Positions 9,001 to 11,115 of a stretch of 11,115 nt of DNA are shown here, piece by piece. The DNA lies in contig JAPLNJ010001138.1 in NCBI GenBank assembly GCA_026692885.1, forward strand, positions 1 to 11,115, read 5' to 3'. The notes beneath the pieces are model-generated. The model was not told where the DNA came from. It saw only the letters and a list, made by a program, of their open reading frames with translations, and ran no database searches. The stretch comes from Planctomycetota bacterium (GTDB taxonomy: Bacteria; Planctomycetota; Planctomycetia; Pirellulales; Pirellulaceae). How positions within the stretch are numbered: position 1 is the stretch's first letter; each line of letters opens with the position of its first letter. Both the position numbers and the translations under genes were made by a program.

Positions 9001-9057
9001 GAACGAACCTTTCGCGATCACGATGTCCGACGACCCGGACACCAAGAACGTCGATGA
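1..9057 (+). CDS. Giant multidomain calcium-binding surface protein, N-terminal-side fragment (5' partial; genuine coding to about 7651)
   Basis: Frame 1 is open from the first base (no in-frame start is needed; TTG at 49 is merely the first possible start) to TGA at 9055-9057. Order of parts, numbering residues from base 1: Ig-like segment with EF loop (68-157), four diverged helical/beta modules (about 159-2080) with flagellin-hook-IN-like inserts (226-810), EF loop (2020-2031), RTX repeats (2162-2437), then the first SdrD-B-like repeat from residue 2477. About eight cysteines are scattered, with no obvious pairing. No membrane segment, signal peptide or catalytic motif is visible; the true N terminus lies upstream. 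After about 7651 the translation turns arginine-rich and loses all repeat homology, while frame 2 carries the expected domains, so roughly the last 470 residues of this reading are spurious. Family knowledge suggests secretion and calcium-dependent folding; adhesion or structural function is inference. Confidence 0.85.
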   Translation, partial: NLRLDFQNSLAHLGNSLSRGLGGASVDPGDELTLYDYIDITGGDPDYTSPSGDILEGPGGGPQADGEKISKNHSLTVYVTATDDVAVGAVLAMFDADGDGTVEAYETALADFNPESGLYEATVENISGPVGTRTLQAVVFDASGNYATDSVTIEVTHDYAFLADLFEQIGQALQAGVPEIPATVSVPFLQNGLSDVIDFTGTFATLADKLYGDVLVTGQAVTSPVLAADQTLLITIDGAAPLVVTIDAARTAGNATIAALVADINDVLTEQGLDTELQAGSTTDGSGTHLTLEASSDSARSMTVTTLQLRADVAVPAPYGQLAGDASLQLTVTRADDGQALTSETRNYTLLVAAVPDPADAELPYTQDNALPSDLVDDLNAALARAGVDGVYARLDGGGRIVFSAIDVNIEQLTITDVIAGSRAAIGFTATSSATATVTPLGFLHGQAIAELRYSTLDDFGIVLQDVLSNYTDSPLPGGFAVNVTYDAPSDTLHFNFALNKTYQKTVELNLLDSGIDLGVFGSLDLAAIGDATFAVTAGLNFGLGIYLGELGAGFTITGSTLLSQLNGGAGVDVAVGMTADNAAPSNGQLGSNVTFTLNVQREDSSDDSSHTFTLYQAPSAGDPSRPASNDNSDVASLVSDLNTLLTQAGLSDTLEAATYTFQDAGGAVTEQRVMLRAIQTAASGLSPIRALRISGAEALGFGTNQDGNFTDLTIQVVGNASNTYQIDLDGAQNVQDVIDTIQSQTGSAVTAAIDGDHTGLQLSADGLITVEAGFAVTLFTDNGNAADDEGRTSLAGAGLGLLAHQVYGTVQGAALHGASLTDRVFIDENPSGPANFTFSASVTAGLDASAALGCLGLSLATTTPLSFVVTAQAHLADPNHNDSRIYLSEIVADPSAVVDMSGATLGASATGTIVLTAGSTELDPPVGDPDVLEQASGQTDPLLTLAVSGNTATGFSFTADTNFQDIVSQFKNVCLTDILSLLSNVADELKGSNVPILNVEIPLVNKSLGELINFGDGLVDAASRFLATVDVTQVEQTLQQLDTAISNLSLPVEDRDRLFRIGDLLRGLTSTPEQAPGETAVTFQSRLDDFQERLPSKLLSGLIQLGKIINADVPNGTGGKSSLETAFAALADLLPSWNTLANRLETVIEDALVNLGFDVGDINVHLGFVDYDGNPATKDQALVVGLTITHTVNDTFAPQLPVTSEFGPISFEIDPSLAVVAGGTLALGFGIKLDSSATPFVIVNPPTNPDLVKTSLNLNAGFDGQVSGNISLGSLDLVEASASLILANAVHETKTVSGGSVTLAGAPLNSDERFVVVTTGGSLVPTEDFTISGITLTFTSLPNGTVVSVEYQTAVTPGADPDPLGDAADRAQLDVNFVPSSPIVGNAIGAVPFGSWFSNTNVTATGMVTGAVDVSFLGNTVEKGVTLAVRLNNLADPRLEVDAEALGGLFTNLDFDLNTIIYGIERVLELLKDGLTSQVVTQIPVIGDGFNTAGTFIGKMEGFVEDFRVALASYGGDTSTVQGLVQSFIFSKLGPAGVNILGDLNAPAGIDLGDVQVELDTEHFQIFFRLAGHDEVALDFDIGLHGLPITADGQGGLEFGWDYQVDFGIGVDREQGVYLVADAVNPELTFTIDAGLAVESSGGQYVPTSLTIDLFGLQLSATDNVNQSTGVPGTHVGGTVELDLIPVSGNRLPLGDLASASFVDLFSVDLAATAQVDLILEAGLGSNLPSLQTELVLGCSAGASLVGGALDVSASCSSIQLKNTGINLGDFLSKHVGSLINRLKEYLEPIEPVIQLLKAEVPGLSQLSQAAGNGPLTMLDLALMDEPDIAKIARKFVDALDTILQISHSLETMDNDASITSSGGQTHDADGVVGTLKSLLQKIEELGINLHFLEIGNIVRMLLGQPFDVISYKLPRFELPFSFAQKFPVWTPPPISVEVGLNAQVFADLSVGYDSHGLDTGNFFDGFYFGDRANVFTGADIDEFGVGVGVSLAALLDLVVASAGVKGEIRADIFANWRDQDNDGKMHLDELVQIVETDGIGCVFDLRGELRALVSIVWSVFGADGSYTFIDALLFSFHNTCPTFQLGHVAGAGEALPDGSTTADGTLVLHAGAFAGKRGPGSSSDVAEAFTVTQVAPGVYDVEGLALKSRYAGVSSIFFDGGAGDDALYLTNVSVPVTAYGGDGKDTLQGGSVGDHLDGGAGNDELYGYAGADTMDGGGGNDTIDGAAGNDTISGGAGDDTIDGGADNDTIDGGSGNDVIHGRAGTDTIGGGSGNDKIFGGADNDTLDGGPGADLILGEAGVDTIHGGSGGDLISGGSAGDFLYGDSGNDLIVGGRLDANADLVTLISTALGINVNTLDKDVDSAPDQADELWGGLDNDLLIGDEGADKLYGGWGNDVILAHLLLDRSTTYTEYIEGGPDNDFVCGGSGKDEIYGGTHSAAALASVLGESGGATFGGAQVTSCDALPTIELAAAGDVSGQVFLDADADGTLDSSENGLSGWTVNLFDSSGDLVDSRLTASDGTYAFSGVDYGNYSVAEVLAPGYVQSSGRRDADRPGLRQLLPGRDDPGCEVPRLERERPAGSRRVRLEWLADSVAGRERRTGGQHHDGRLRLEPQRFHRPGHRTWTVLLQRGRAEQLLGDRSAAQWLEPERSGPERRGDLHVHHRRRLLADPFGCPGVGADGHDHRCERDAGHHARHAGAVATVLAQPLRHAHRPGRRRGRRWCELHEHHLRRRRRLADRWLGLRAVQRCVRAARCVVRFERRGSQWGLDTGRTGQERGRRRSAEQLVGDDLHQRRRQCRVPGRQSEPVRTGPPDRLRTERGHRRRRHTQLRQLPGRQRAWRQVRGPGWRRQTQAERTRPAGCHDLRRPEQQRPTGSARTQCRDRARRSEYPAGERGRPLCARAAAAGQLRDSRSRAAAGCADIPVHAARIRAAGGLHRAGQLRRYDLRTGFRQRATRRNTWHQMAGRQRQRRPRRGGTRPGQRHGVCGREQQRPAGCERTFRDHDVRRPGHQERR
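202..471 (+). other. Ig-like beta domain with an embedded EF-hand loop
   Basis: The segment reads like bacterial Ig-like domains: a strand with L-T-V-Y-V-T-A-T-D-D-V-A-V near its start and the closing pattern A-V-V-F-D-A-S-G-N-Y-A-T-D-S-V-T-I, where D-x-S-G-N-x-A-T is the usual final hairpin. Inside it, bases 283-318 encode D-A-D-G-D-G-T-V-E-A-Y-E, matching all canonical EF-hand loop positions (Asp 1, 3, 5; Gly 6; hydrophobic 8; Glu 12). It directly precedes the first helical module. Calcium binding is inferred. Confidence 0.6.
475..2889 (+). other. Large helical/beta module 1, carrying flagellin-IN-like inserts
   Basis: The module opens with a leucine-rich helical stretch and the motif S-V-P-F-L-Q-N-G-L-S-D-V-I-D-F (553-597), which aligns with motifs at 3001, 4447 and 5401. 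Beta-rich parts follow (about 1435-1680 and 2470-2630), including F-G-L-G-I-Y-L-G and R-V-F-I-D-E-N-P, which correspond to adjacent strands in modules 2 and 3 but are separated here by about 270 residues of inserted sequence. It ends near an Asp/Asn-rich loop (2632-2670; D-P-N-H-N-D-S-R-I-Y-L-S-E), a degenerate form of the EF loop in module 4. The family resembles giant RTX/LEPR-XLL-type proteins from memory; function is unknown. Confidence 0.5.
676..2430 (+). repeat. Four diverged flagellin hook-IN-like segments (A-D)
   Basis: Four segments share the pattern of a short beta strand pair, an acidic helix of the type (D/S)-(L/V)-(V/I)-x-D-(I/L)-N, then a hairpin of the type L-x-L-x-A/S. A is 676-930 (I-A-A-L-V-A-D-I-N-D-V-L), B is 973-1290 (L-V-D-D-L-N-A-A-L), C is 1738-2109 (L-V-S-D-L-N-T-L-L), and D is 2128-2430 (V-Q-D-V-I-D-T-I-Q, then V-T-A-A-I-D-G-D). 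C, B and D end with an A-x-x-L/I-G-F/L motif like that following flagellin IN units. The pattern matches the Flagellin hook-IN family style. A and B lie before, and C and D within, the beta part of module 1. No flagellin terminal domains are present. Confidence 0.5.
2890..4359 (+). other. Large helical/beta module 2
   Basis: A helical lead (L-T-D-I-L-S-L-L-S-N-V) precedes the motif E-I-P-L-V-N-K-S-L-G-E-L-I-N-F (3001-3045). A long, charged helical region (about 3085-3450) follows, unlike the shorter one in module 1. Beta strands include L-A-L-G-F-G-I-K-L-D, then F-V-I-V-N-P-P, then S-L-N-L-N-A-G-F-D, the same order as in modules 1 and 3. The expected acidic loop after S-L-I-L-A-N-A-V-H-E is interrupted by a 67-residue insert (3880-4080). 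The rest (4081-4359) is beta-rich and runs into the next helical lead. Confidence 0.5.
3880..4080 (+). other. Inserted small beta domain in module 2
   Basis: The insert reads as alternating strands: S-V-T-L-A-G-A-P-L, then R-F-V-V-V-T-T-G-G-S-L, then E-D-F-T-I-S-G-I-T-L-T-F, then T-V-V-S-V-E-Y. This is the order (V-x-G-x-x-L, D-[YF]-T-x-S-G-x-x-[IL]-T-F, G-T-x-V-x-V-x-Y) found in small beta units of phage tail and appendage proteins, recalled rather than searched. It lies between A-V-H-E and D-P-D-P-L-G-D, where the other modules run straight into an acidic loop. Confidence 0.4.
4360..5298 (+). other. Large helical/beta module 3
   Basis: A helical lead (G-I-E-R-V-L-E-L-L-K-D-G-L) is followed by Q-I-P-V-I-G-D-G-F-N-T-A-G-T-F (4447-4491), then strands such as V-D-F-G-I-G-V-D (4828-4851), V-Y-L-V-A-D-A-V-N-P and L-T-F-T-I-D-A-G-L, paralleling module 2. 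The position equivalent to the acidic loop reads D-L-I-P-V-S-G-N-R-L-P-L-G-D-L and has lost the calcium-ligand spacing. It is shorter than modules 1 and 2, with no obvious insert. Confidence 0.5.
5299..6240 (+). other. Large helical/beta module 4 with an intact EF-hand loop
   Basis: A helical lead (L-I-N-R-L-K-E-Y-L-E-P-I) is followed by E-V-P-G-L-S-Q-L-S (5401-5427) and T-M-L-D-L-A-L-M (5452-5475), the clearest form of the module-opening motif. A second helical stretch follows (5476-5720), then strands with G-Y-D-S-H-G-L (5857-5877), F-D-G-F-Y-F-G-D (5893-5916), S-A-G-V-K-G-E-I and R-A-D-I-F-A-N-W. The loop at 6058-6093, D-Q-D-N-D-G-K-M-H-L-D-E, matches the full EF-hand consensus (Asp 1, 3, 5; Gly 6; Met 8; Glu 12). 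This order resembles the segment preceding RTX repeats in other giant bacterial surface proteins, from memory. Confidence 0.55.
6484..7311 (+). repeat. RTX (hemolysin-type) calcium-binding nonapeptide array
   Basis: After a lead-in strand (Y-A-G-V-S-S-I-F-F, ending at 6480) there is one isolated repeat, then 17 consecutive nine-residue units of the G-G-x-G-x-D-x-(L/I)-x type at 6541-6999, an exact 27-base period with no indel. A 36-residue non-repeat linker (7009-7116) follows, then three units from 7120 and two more plus a trailing Y-G-G up to 7311. Typical units are D-G-G-A-G-N-D-E-L and S-G-G-A-G-D-D-T-I. RTX units fold as a parallel beta roll binding calcium between turns, usually after export. 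They are often linked to type I secretion, but no secretion gene is in the window. Several units deviate at the first glycines (Y-G-Y-A, H-G-R-A, L-G-E-A). Confidence 0.92.
7429..7690 (+). repeat. SdrD-B-like repeat 1 (broken by the frame shift)
   Basis: It starts D-V-S-G-Q-V-F-L-D-A-D-A-D-G-T-L in frame 1, including an ideal EF-type loop D-A-D-A-D-G-T-L-D-S-S-E (7453-7488). It continues through G-T-Y-A-F-S-G-V and A-P-G-Y-V-Q in frame 1 and finishes T-L-I-D-L-D-F-G-N-Y-F in frame 2. Unlike repeats 3-7 it has no second D-x-N-x-N-G loop; the equivalent site reads N-L-F-D-S-S-G-D. The segment between G-Y-V-Q and the closing motif is unusually short. Confidence 0.85.
7640..7655 (+). other. Frame break (frame 1 to frame 2) inside SdrD-B repeat 1
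   Basis: Frame 1 reads A-P-G-Y-V-Q-S-S-G up to about 7650; frame 2 resumes with G-G-T-L-I-D-L-D-F-G-N from 7652. The net shift equals one extra base or a loss of 3n+2 bases. The spot contains the palindrome CCGGCCGG (7646-7653) followed by more G/C, a slippage-prone and hard-to-sequence context. Other repeats have roughly 18-30 residues between G-Y-V-Q and I-D-F-G-N; this one has far fewer and lacks the expected T-V-T-L strand, so a lost segment of about 30-40 bases fits best. It may be an assembly or read error, a real mutation, or much less likely a recoding site. Confidence 0.8.
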
Positions 9058-11115
9058 GACCGGCCAATATGGGTTGCTCAATTTGCCGGTCGGCACGCAT
9101 GTGGTGCGCGAGGTCGTGCCCGCCGGTTACGTGCAGACTGCGGCGGGCGGTGCGTTGGTCTCAGGAAACACGCTTTTCCAGGACTACCACGTGGTTCAGG
9201 TCGGGCGGTATGAGGTGGTCCAGGGGATCGATTTCGGCAACCAGCGGCGCGGCGGCGAAGTCCACGGCGAGAAGTACGAGGACCGCAACGGCAACCAGCG
9301 CCGTGATCCGGACGAGCCGGGACTGGCCGGCGTGACCGTCTACGCAGACTTGAACAACAACGGCCTCCTGGACGATCACGAGCCGACGACGGTCACGATG
9401 TCCGACGATCCTAGCACGCGGCAGGTGGACGAGACGGGCCAGTATTCGCTACTGGGCTTGGATGCCGGCACGTACGTCATTCGCGAACTCGTGCCGTCGG
9501 GTTACGACCAGACGGCGGGCGGCAGCCAAGCGGTCTATGCGAACGCTTTCAATCAGCCCGCCGGCCCGAACAATCCCGTTGGCAACGAGTGGTCCACCGA
9601 CCGCGTCACGACGTCGCCGAACGGCACACAGCAGTTCCTGGGGCTGTTCGACAACGAGACCGTGACGCTCACGTTGCCTAACCTGCCGGCCCACGACGAG
9701 CTGCTGGTGTCCTTCGATCTGATCATCGCCGGCTCGTGGAACGGCGACAATCCCCAGCAGGGGCCGGATCGCTGGCAGCTGGCCGTACGCGGTGGCCAAA
9801 CGCTGCTGGACACGACGTTCAGCAACACCGGTAACTCGTTTCCGACTTGGCAGAATCCGGTCCGGGAAGTCGACGTCGACGGCAACGGCGTGGTGATCCC
9901 GCTGGACGTGTTGCTGGTGATCAACGAGGTGAACCTCCACAACGCACGCAAGCTGCCCGTACCACCGCTGCAGATGGGCTCCCAGGCCACGTTCTACGAC
10001 GTGTCGGGCGAGGGCGATCTGACACCGCTGGATGTGTTGATCATCGTCGACTGGTTGAACAATCCCAGCCACCAGGACCCCGCCAGCGAGCGTCTGCCGT
10101 GGGGAGCCGGTCTGGGCGAGTTCTTCCCGCAGGCCTTCCCCGCTGCGTACGGGGCCGGACAACATGTGCCCCGTACCGGAGCGGCCGCCACGGACACGTT
10201 GGGTTACGATGCGTTCAGTCTGCCGACAACGGACGCCCGCTACCGCGGTCAGGACACGGTGTACCACCTCACCTACACGCTGCCGCACGGCGACAATTCC
10301 CTGGTGCTCGACTTCCGGGCCCTGGGACTGACCAATCGCGGTCTCGATTTCGAGAAATGGGGGCTGGACAACGTGGTGGTGGCAATTCCGAGTTCCGGGT
10401 ACGCGGTGCAACTGAAGGCGGGCCAGATTGTTCGTGGCATCGATTTCGGTAACCAGCCGACCAAGCTGCGCGAAGCTGATCGCTTGGTCCTCGGCCAACT
10501 CGCCGGTCCCCTGGGGGAAGCCGAGCCGCCACCTGAGTCGCAAATCGTTGGCGCTGTGTGGACGGATCTGGACGGCAACGGCAAGCGAGAGGCGTTGGAG
10601 GCTGGACTGGCGGATGTGACCGTGTACGCGGATCTGAACCAGAATGGGAAGCTCGATACGGACGAGCCGAGGGCCGTAACGCAAGCGGGCAGCGCGATGG
10701 CTCCGGCGGGTGCCTATCGTCTGACCGGGTTCTTCGCAAGCACGGTCATCGTCCGCGAACTCGTGCCGGACGGCTACGTGCAGACCTTCCCCTTCGGCCC
10801 CGGCGGCTTCCACTCGGTAACGCTGCAGCCGGGCCAGACCGTCTCGCAGATCGACTTCGGCGACCAGCCGGCAGGTCAGCAGCAGGATCGCAACGAGATC
10901 CGCGGCCTGAAGTGGCACGATCTGAACGGCGACGGCCAACGCCAAATCGACGAACCCGGCCTGGCCGGCGTCACCATCTACGCCGACCTCAACCAGAATG
11001 CGACGCTCGATGCGAAGGAGCCGAGCACCGTGACGCAGGTGGGTGACGCGGCGACTCCAGTCGGCTCCTATCGCCTGACAGGGTTGCCCGTCGGCACGAT
11101 CATCGTCCGCGAGAT
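7652..11115 (+). CDS. Continuation of the same giant protein in frame 2 (SdrD-B repeats, P domain, dockerin-like pair; 3' partial)
   Basis: Frame 2 is open from 7385 (after TGA at 7382-7384) to the last base. From about 7652 it encodes over 1,150 residues with clear homology to the first SdrD-B-like repeat upstream, so it is the displaced downstream part of the same gene, not a separate gene; it has no start signal of its own. Order: end of SdrD-B repeat 1 (I-D-L-D-F-G-N), repeat 2 containing a P/homo-B-type domain, repeats 3 and 4, repeat 5 containing a beta-sandwich that itself contains a dockerin-like pair, a Pro/Glu-containing linker, repeat 6, and a partial repeat 7 cut by the window end. 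I found no cysteine in this part. Each repeat has Asp/Asn-rich calcium-type loops and ends near D-F-G-(N/D), so a rigid calcium-stiffened stalk is the likely structural role. The C terminus is not in view. Confidence 0.85.
7697..8512 (+). repeat. SdrD-B-like repeat 2, split by a nested P domain
   Basis: It opens A-T-I-Q-G-V-K-F-H-D-L-N-G-N-G with loop D-L-N-G-N-G-Q-Q-D-P-G-E, and has a second Asn-rich loop at 7838-7876 one residue longer than standard. V-V-P-S-N-Y-W-V-T-E-V replaces the usual V-V-P-x-G-Y-V. The repeat then stalls at F-I-T-D-D-G (ending 8008), admits the P-type domain, and resumes with V-Y-E-L-S-V-A-T-G-D-V and the closing R-N-F-G-N-F (8492-8509). Confidence 0.75.
8009..8386 (+). 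other. P/homo-B-type (proprotein convertase P) domain nested in SdrD-B repeat 2
   Basis: About 126 residues with the P-domain hallmarks in order: G-L-T-G-T-I-T-D-V-N-V-T-L-D-I-T-H (8042-8092), L-S-P-S-G-T-R-I-D-L (8123-8152), N-F-T-N-T-T-F-D-D, E-D-P-N-G-V-W-T-L-V-V-R-D (8294-8332) and L-N-N-W-S-V-T-I (8357-8380). This jelly-roll domain usually follows subtilisin-like proteases and aids folding, or occurs alone in surface proteins. No protease catalytic domain is visible in the window, so here it is a structural or binding module. Confidence 0.85.
8516..8872 (+). repeat. SdrD-B-like repeat 3
   Basis: It starts A-S-V-R-G-V-K-F-E-D and holds two EF-like loops: D-L-D-G-D-G-K-H-K-P-S-E (position 8 is His, not hydrophobic) and D-L-N-N-N-G-Q-L-D-R-L-E. 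It then has E-R-D-D-P-S-T, R-Y-V-L-A-P-L-P-P-G-S-Y-V-I-R-E-V-V-P and the closing G-L-D-F-G-N-E. The segment before the closing motif is longer than usual and proline-rich. Its D-D-P-S-T element groups it with repeats 4 and 5. Confidence 0.88.
8879..9244 (+). repeat. SdrD-B-like repeat 4
   Basis: It starts G-E-I-H-G-T-K-W-L-D with loops D-G-N-G-N-G-V-R-D-A-G-E and D-V-N-N-N-G-Q-R-D-A-N-E. It shares M-S-D-D-P, V-D-E-T-G-Q-Y and V-V-R-E-V-V-P-A-G-Y-V-Q with its neighbours and closes at G-I-D-F-G-N-Q. The spurious frame-1 stop (9055-9057) falls inside it, out of frame. The 16-base stretch at 9018-9033 recurs exactly at 9393-9408 in repeat 5. Confidence 0.88.
9539..10387 (+). other. Beta-sandwich-like domain nested in SdrD-B repeat 5 and itself split
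   Basis: The first half (9539-9847) has T-V-T-L-T-L-P-N-L-P-A-H-D-E-L-L-V-S-F-D-L, then I-I-A-G-S-W-N-G-D-N and T-T-F-S-N-T. The second half (10124-10387) has Q-A-F-P-A-A-Y-G, R-T-G-A-A-A-T-D-T-L-G-Y, L-T-Y-T-L-P-H and W-G-L-D-N-V-V-V. Strand patterns such as S-F-D-L-x-x-x-G-S-W-x-G and W-G-L-D-N-V recall lectin-like carbohydrate-binding sandwiches. The dockerin-like pair separates the halves. Ligand unknown. Confidence 0.5.
9848..10066 (+). other. Dockerin-like pair of calcium loops (planctomycete style)
   Basis: It begins T-W-Q-N-P, then loop 1, D-V-D-G-N-G-V-V-I-P-L-D (9872-9907), followed by V-L-L-V-I-N-E-V-N. Loop 2 is D-V-S-G-E-G-D-L-T-P-L-D (9998-10033), followed by V-L-I-I-V-D-W-L-N. 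Each has Asp at 1, Gly at 6, hydrophobic at 8, Asp at 12 and a following helix, the type I dockerin pattern; loop 2 has weaker ligands (Ser 3, Glu 5). Dockerins usually pair with cohesins and sit at chain ends; here the pair is internal. No cohesin is seen in the window. Confidence 0.75.
10457..10537 (+). other. Linker between SdrD-B repeats 5 and 6
   Basis: About 27 residues rich in Leu, Gly, Pro and Glu (P-T-K-L-R-E-A-D-R-L-V-L-G, then E-A-E-P-P-P-E) separate the closing motif of repeat 5 from repeat 6. It is longer than the few-residue joins between repeats 2-3, 3-4 and 4-5, and coincides with the change from the D-D-P-type to the shorter repeat subtype. It reads as a flexible hinge. Confidence 0.5.
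10538..10870 (+). repeat. SdrD-B-like repeat 6
   Basis: It starts S-Q-I-V-G-A-V-W-T-D with loops D-L-D-G-N-G-K-R-E-A-L-E and D-L-N-Q-N-G-K-L-D-T-D-E, continues R-A-V-T-Q-A-G-S and A-Y-R-L-T-G-F-F, then V-R-E-L-V-P-D-G-Y-V-Q-T-F-P-F, a G-G-F-H-S-V-T-L strand, and closes Q-I-D-F-G-D-Q. It lacks the D-D-P element of repeats 3-5. Its T-F-P-F to I-D-F-G segment is a useful reference for what repeat 1 has lost. Confidence 0.88.
10892..11115 (+). repeat. SdrD-B-like repeat 7 (partial at window end)
   Basis: It starts N-E-I-R-G-L-K-W-H-D with loop D-L-N-G-D-G-Q-R-Q-I-D-E; the second loop D-L-N-Q-N-A-T-L-D-A-K-E has Ala at the position-6 glycine. It shares V-T-Q and S-Y-R-L-T-G with repeat 6, and is cut at I-I-V-R-E, just before the usual V-P-x-G-Y, so the gene clearly continues past 11115. 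Confidence 0.85.

Larger units (their letters stand above)
9254..10456 (+). repeat. SdrD-B-like repeat 5, split by a nested beta-sandwich
   Basis: It starts G-E-V-H-G-E-K-Y-E-D. The first loop reads D-R-N-G-N-Q-R-R-D-P-D-E, losing the position-6 glycine; the second, D-L-N-N-N-G-L-L-D-D-H-E, is normal. It runs through L-V-P-S-G-Y-D-Q-T (to about 9520), is interrupted by about 850 bases of other domains, and resumes at S-S-G-Y-A-V-Q-L-K-A-G-Q to close at G-I-D-F-G-N-Q (10436-10456). Confidence 0.75.

Noticed and set aside
7652..9057. Tail of the frame-1 reading up to TGA at 9055-9057 as genuine protein
   Set aside because: The translation becomes arginine-rich and non-homologous, while frame 2 over the same bases encodes a P domain and SdrD-B repeats; frame 1 is open only because GC-rich DNA has few stops.
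7580..9100. 506-codon open frame on the minus strand
   Set aside because: It is antisense to clear P-domain and SdrD-B coding; its His/Arg/Val/Gln-rich translation shows no domain pattern and it is a mirror of GC-rich codon structure.
9449..10945. 498-codon open frame on the minus strand
   Set aside because: Antisense to SdrD-B, sandwich and dockerin-like coding, with no recognisable motif; a shadow.

Overview
The window lies entirely inside one very large gene on the + strand that runs off both ends. No intergenic DNA, RNA gene, promoter, terminator or second gene can be supported. The DNA is GC-rich by eye. The combination of SdrD-B-like repeats, a P/homo-B-type domain, RTX nonapeptides and a dockerin-like pair with the W-x-N-P lead-in and D-x-D-x-N-G loop resembles giant secreted or cell-surface proteins of Planctomycetota. 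That assignment is inferred from domain style, not from a search.

Layout. Frame 1 (codons starting at base 1) encodes an Ig-like segment with a perfect EF-hand loop (202-471). Four diverged copies of a large helical plus beta module follow (475-2889, 2890-4359, 4360-5298, 5299-6240), each opening with helices and a short proline motif. Module 1 carries flagellin hook-IN-like segments (676-2430). Module 2 carries a 67-residue beta insert (3880-4080). Module 4 keeps an intact EF-hand loop (6058-6093). A lead-in strand region passes into an RTX calcium-binding array (6484-7311) with 17 uninterrupted nonapeptides at 6541-6999. A run of SdrD-B-like repeats begins at 7429.

At about 7640-7652, inside the first SdrD-B repeat, the coding frame switches from frame 1 to frame 2. 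Frame 1 stays open by chance to a TGA at 9055-9057, but beyond about 7651 it gives an arginine-rich, non-homologous translation. Frame 2 gives clean SdrD-B repeats 2-7 to the window end. Repeat 1 is also about a dozen residues short at the junction, so a small deletion of length 3n+2 (sequencing, assembly or real) explains both facts better than a single-base error or programmed frameshifting.

Biology. Joined across the shift, the product exceeds 3,700 residues. It looks like a calcium-stabilised extracellular protein, with EF-hand loops in several domains, RTX repeats, SdrD-B loops and dockerin loops. No catalytic domain is recognisable in the part seen. A secreted, adhesin-like or structural surface role is inferred. 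The most distinctive property is domain nesting: whole domains sit inside other domains at least four times, including a dockerin-like pair inside a beta-sandwich that is itself inside an SdrD-B repeat. I see no multi-gene system here; the novelty lies in the architecture of this one gene.
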